The notes under the pieces: model-generated
The model's database searches: none
Told to the model about the DNA's origin: nothing
What the model saw: the letters and a program-made list of their open reading frames with translations, nothing else
Assembly (NCBI GenBank): GCA_949987565.1
Contig: OX465119.1
Coordinates: 6,918,694 to 6,982,693 of the forward strand
Reading direction: 5' to 3'
DNA: 64,000 bases
Source: Luidia sarsii
Taxonomy: Eukaryota; Echinodermata; Asteroidea; Paxillosida; Luidiidae
Position numbers and translations under genes: made by a program
Shown here: piece by piece, positions 48,701 to 51,700 of the stretch
Numbering within the stretch: position 1 is the first letter of the stretch
Layout of the letters: every line of letters begins with the position of its first letter

Positions 48701-51700
48701 GCCCCACAACTGACTGGAATTATCACCCGGGCCAAATGCCCAAAAGAACCCCCGTCCCAGTTGAGTTTGGTTTCTTTCAAGGAATCAGATTATACGCTGG
48801 ACTCCCTGCTCTCCGTACTTGAGGAATAATCCCCCCTAAATAGTGCAGCCCAGTCACCCTAACCGATTTTCCATACTGGTACCGCACAAAGAGAGAAACT
48901 GATTTGCAAAAATCACTACCGCCACTGACAATTGCCTAGATGGCATAAAAACATTACTTGTTATTGCCACAAAATGGGAGCTGCGAAGCATTCCTTCTCC
49001 TAGTCTCGCCTACCAATCTTGATGATTAAATGGGTCAGCTTGCTTTAGGGGGAATATTGATGATTAAATGATTAAATCTTGATGATTAAATGGGTCAGCT
49101 TGCTTTAGGGGGAAAAAAGGGCCTCCCTCCTTCCTTGTTGCCCAAAAGGTAGGACGCTAAACATGTTTTGTATTGCCTGAGCTGAAACATTGATTTTTCT
49201 CTTTCTACGTTCACGGATACGACGCAAACAAATATACAGGGGGCCTGTATAGTTTCGCTGCATATTTTTATTAAGTTATTCTGAGAACGTCAACTACCGG
49301 CAGTATCAAACTTTTTCGAAAATGAAATGTCTTTCACGTGGTCGGCCTACACATTTTGTAATTTGTATGAAAGTTTATTTCTGTGCATACTTGTATAAAG
49401 AACCTTCAAAGAAACTTCATAGAACCTCCATGAAATCTTATTTAAAAAAAACGGTGGGTAACGTCCTGATTTTTATTTTATTTCAGGAAAGTACAAAAAA
49501 TGAATCAATGAAAACAAGACACAGTTGACAGACAGTTCTTGTGTGAAAGCCCCTAAAGGCTCAAGTGGGAGAAAACAAGCTTCGATTTGAGGGTACCGGT
49601 ATATCATCCGAATTGGGCGGAGGCCGCACAGAGTGATTTTGCATTACCCACTGATTTTCAGCTTCCAATATTTCAAACAATAAAAAACGAAACATTCTGG
49701 AACATTAAGGACACTTTTTTATGAGGTACCCAGTACGGTAAGGTAAAACAAGAAAAAAATGTTTAATTTGGAAAATGGCTTCAGTACAACGTCTCTGGCA
49801 GGAGAATCTGGTCGTATGTTTTTATATTAACCGCAAGCTCTGAGCATGGGGCCGGCTTGAAAAGCCTTGGCATTGCTCACAATGCACTACACATTGGCAA
49901 GGACCAGAGTTTCAACCGCAAGCTCTGAGCGTGGAGCGAGGATAGGCCTCTTAAAGCCCTGGCGGTGCTCACAAAGACAGATTTAAAAGTAACTGCCAGT
50001 GCTCTGGATTGATCTTGGGTTGAAGGAGGGGGGGGGGGGTTCGGTTAACTGAAGTTTTTAAATTCCCGCTCCACAAACGGCAATTGCCCATGTGATCATG
50101 CCCCCCCCCCTAAGAAAAAAACAACCATTTATCTCGTTGGCGTACAGTTTTTCCCCCCGTACATTTAGGCCTTAGGTCGCAAATTGTTGTGCTTTCTTCG
50201 CAGATCGTTCGCGCATCATTCGCGAAGAGACGTTCGTACGTTGGACTTGTAAACCCTGTCTCCCCCAACTCTCCCCCAACTCTCTCCCCAACCCCGATCG
50301 ATTGCCGCTGAAATTCGCGAATCGGCAGTAATCTTCCCGAAAGAAATGACGTCCAGGACCGGTAGTTTCTCCTTTGATGGATGGCTGCTGGATTTTGCGA
50401 ATCTCCGCAAAGGAAATGACCCCCCGGACCAGTACGGCGTAGTTTCTCCCTCAGTTTATGGCTGCTGGTCTTCGCAAGTCTTCGGGGAGGAGACGACTCC
50501 CCGGACCGGTAATTATTTTCTTCTCGGACCTATGGCGGCTGAAGTCGCGAATCGCTGGTTCTCTTCGCGAAGGAAATGACTCCCCAGACTGTAAGTATAA
50601 GAAATTGCGGACGTCTTCGTGAAGAATCATTCGCACCAAATTTGTCGCGAATGGTGATAATAATTTCGATCAGTACTGTTTGATATCACCCACACCTGAC
50701 CATACTCATATGATATCACCCACACCTGACTAGACTTATATGATATCACCCACACCTGACCAAACTTATATGATATCACCCACACCTGACCAGACTCATA
50801 TGACATCACCCACACCTGACCAGACTCGCATGATATCACCCACACCTGACCACACTCATATGACATCACCCACACCTGACCAGACTCATATGATATCACC
50901 CACACCTGACCAGACTCATATGATATCACCCGCACCTGACCAGACTCATATGACATCACCCACACCTGACCAGACTCATATGACATCACCCACACCTGAC
51001 CAGACTCATATGACATCACCCACACCTGACCAGACTCATATGACATCACCCACACCTGACCAGACTCATATGACATCACCCACACCTGACCAGACTCATA
51101 TGATATCACCCACACCTGACCAGACTCATATGATATCACCCGCACCTGACCAGACTCATATGACATCACCCCCACCTGACCAGACTCATATGACATCACC
51201 CACACCTGACCAGACTCATATGACATCACCCACACCTGACCAGACTCATATGACATCACCCACACCTGACCAGACTCATATGACACCACCCACACCTGAC
51301 CAGACTCATATGACATCACCCACACCTGACCAGACTCATATGACATCACCCACACCTGACCAGACTCATATGATATCACCCACACCTGACCAGACTCATA
51401 TGACATCACCCACACCTGACCAGACTCATATGACATCACCCACACCTGACCAGACTCATATGATATCACCCATTAAAGTATTAAAGTTTGATACCTAGGC
51501 CATGACCCAGACAGTGATCGTGCAGTTTTACACGTGATGAGTGCTACAGAAACACTGAGCCTTCAGCTACTTCATCTGTTGACAAGTTGCCAATAATTTG
51601 GATGATTAATCTTTTAATTTGATAAACTCAGTTCCCCCAGTGAGTTGTATAAGCTGGCATTTACATATTTCAAAAATTACGGTATGTTTCTGTTCTGTGG

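Larger units (their letters stand above)
38191..50680. mobile_element. ~12.5-kb inverted-repeat-ended block inserted in the 30-bp minisatellite
   Basis: The two ends are long inverted repeats: left arm 38191-39487, right arm 49536-50680. Both begin at the minisatellite junction with GTACTGATCGAAATTATTATC-like bases. Together the flanking array halves reconstitute an uninterrupted unit, as expected for an insertion. The arms are rich in TTCGCGAA palindromes. No clear target duplication is visible. The interior carries two Penelope-like copies, a candidate solo LTR with a MITE and a hAT-like element, plus two partial direct copies of the arm (39605-40120 and 48180-48670). No transposase gene was recognised, so the mover is unknown. 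Confidence 0.65.

Noticed and set aside
50627..51498. 280- and 252-codon open frames on opposite strands
   Set aside because: Same 30-bp minisatellite artefact as the left block.
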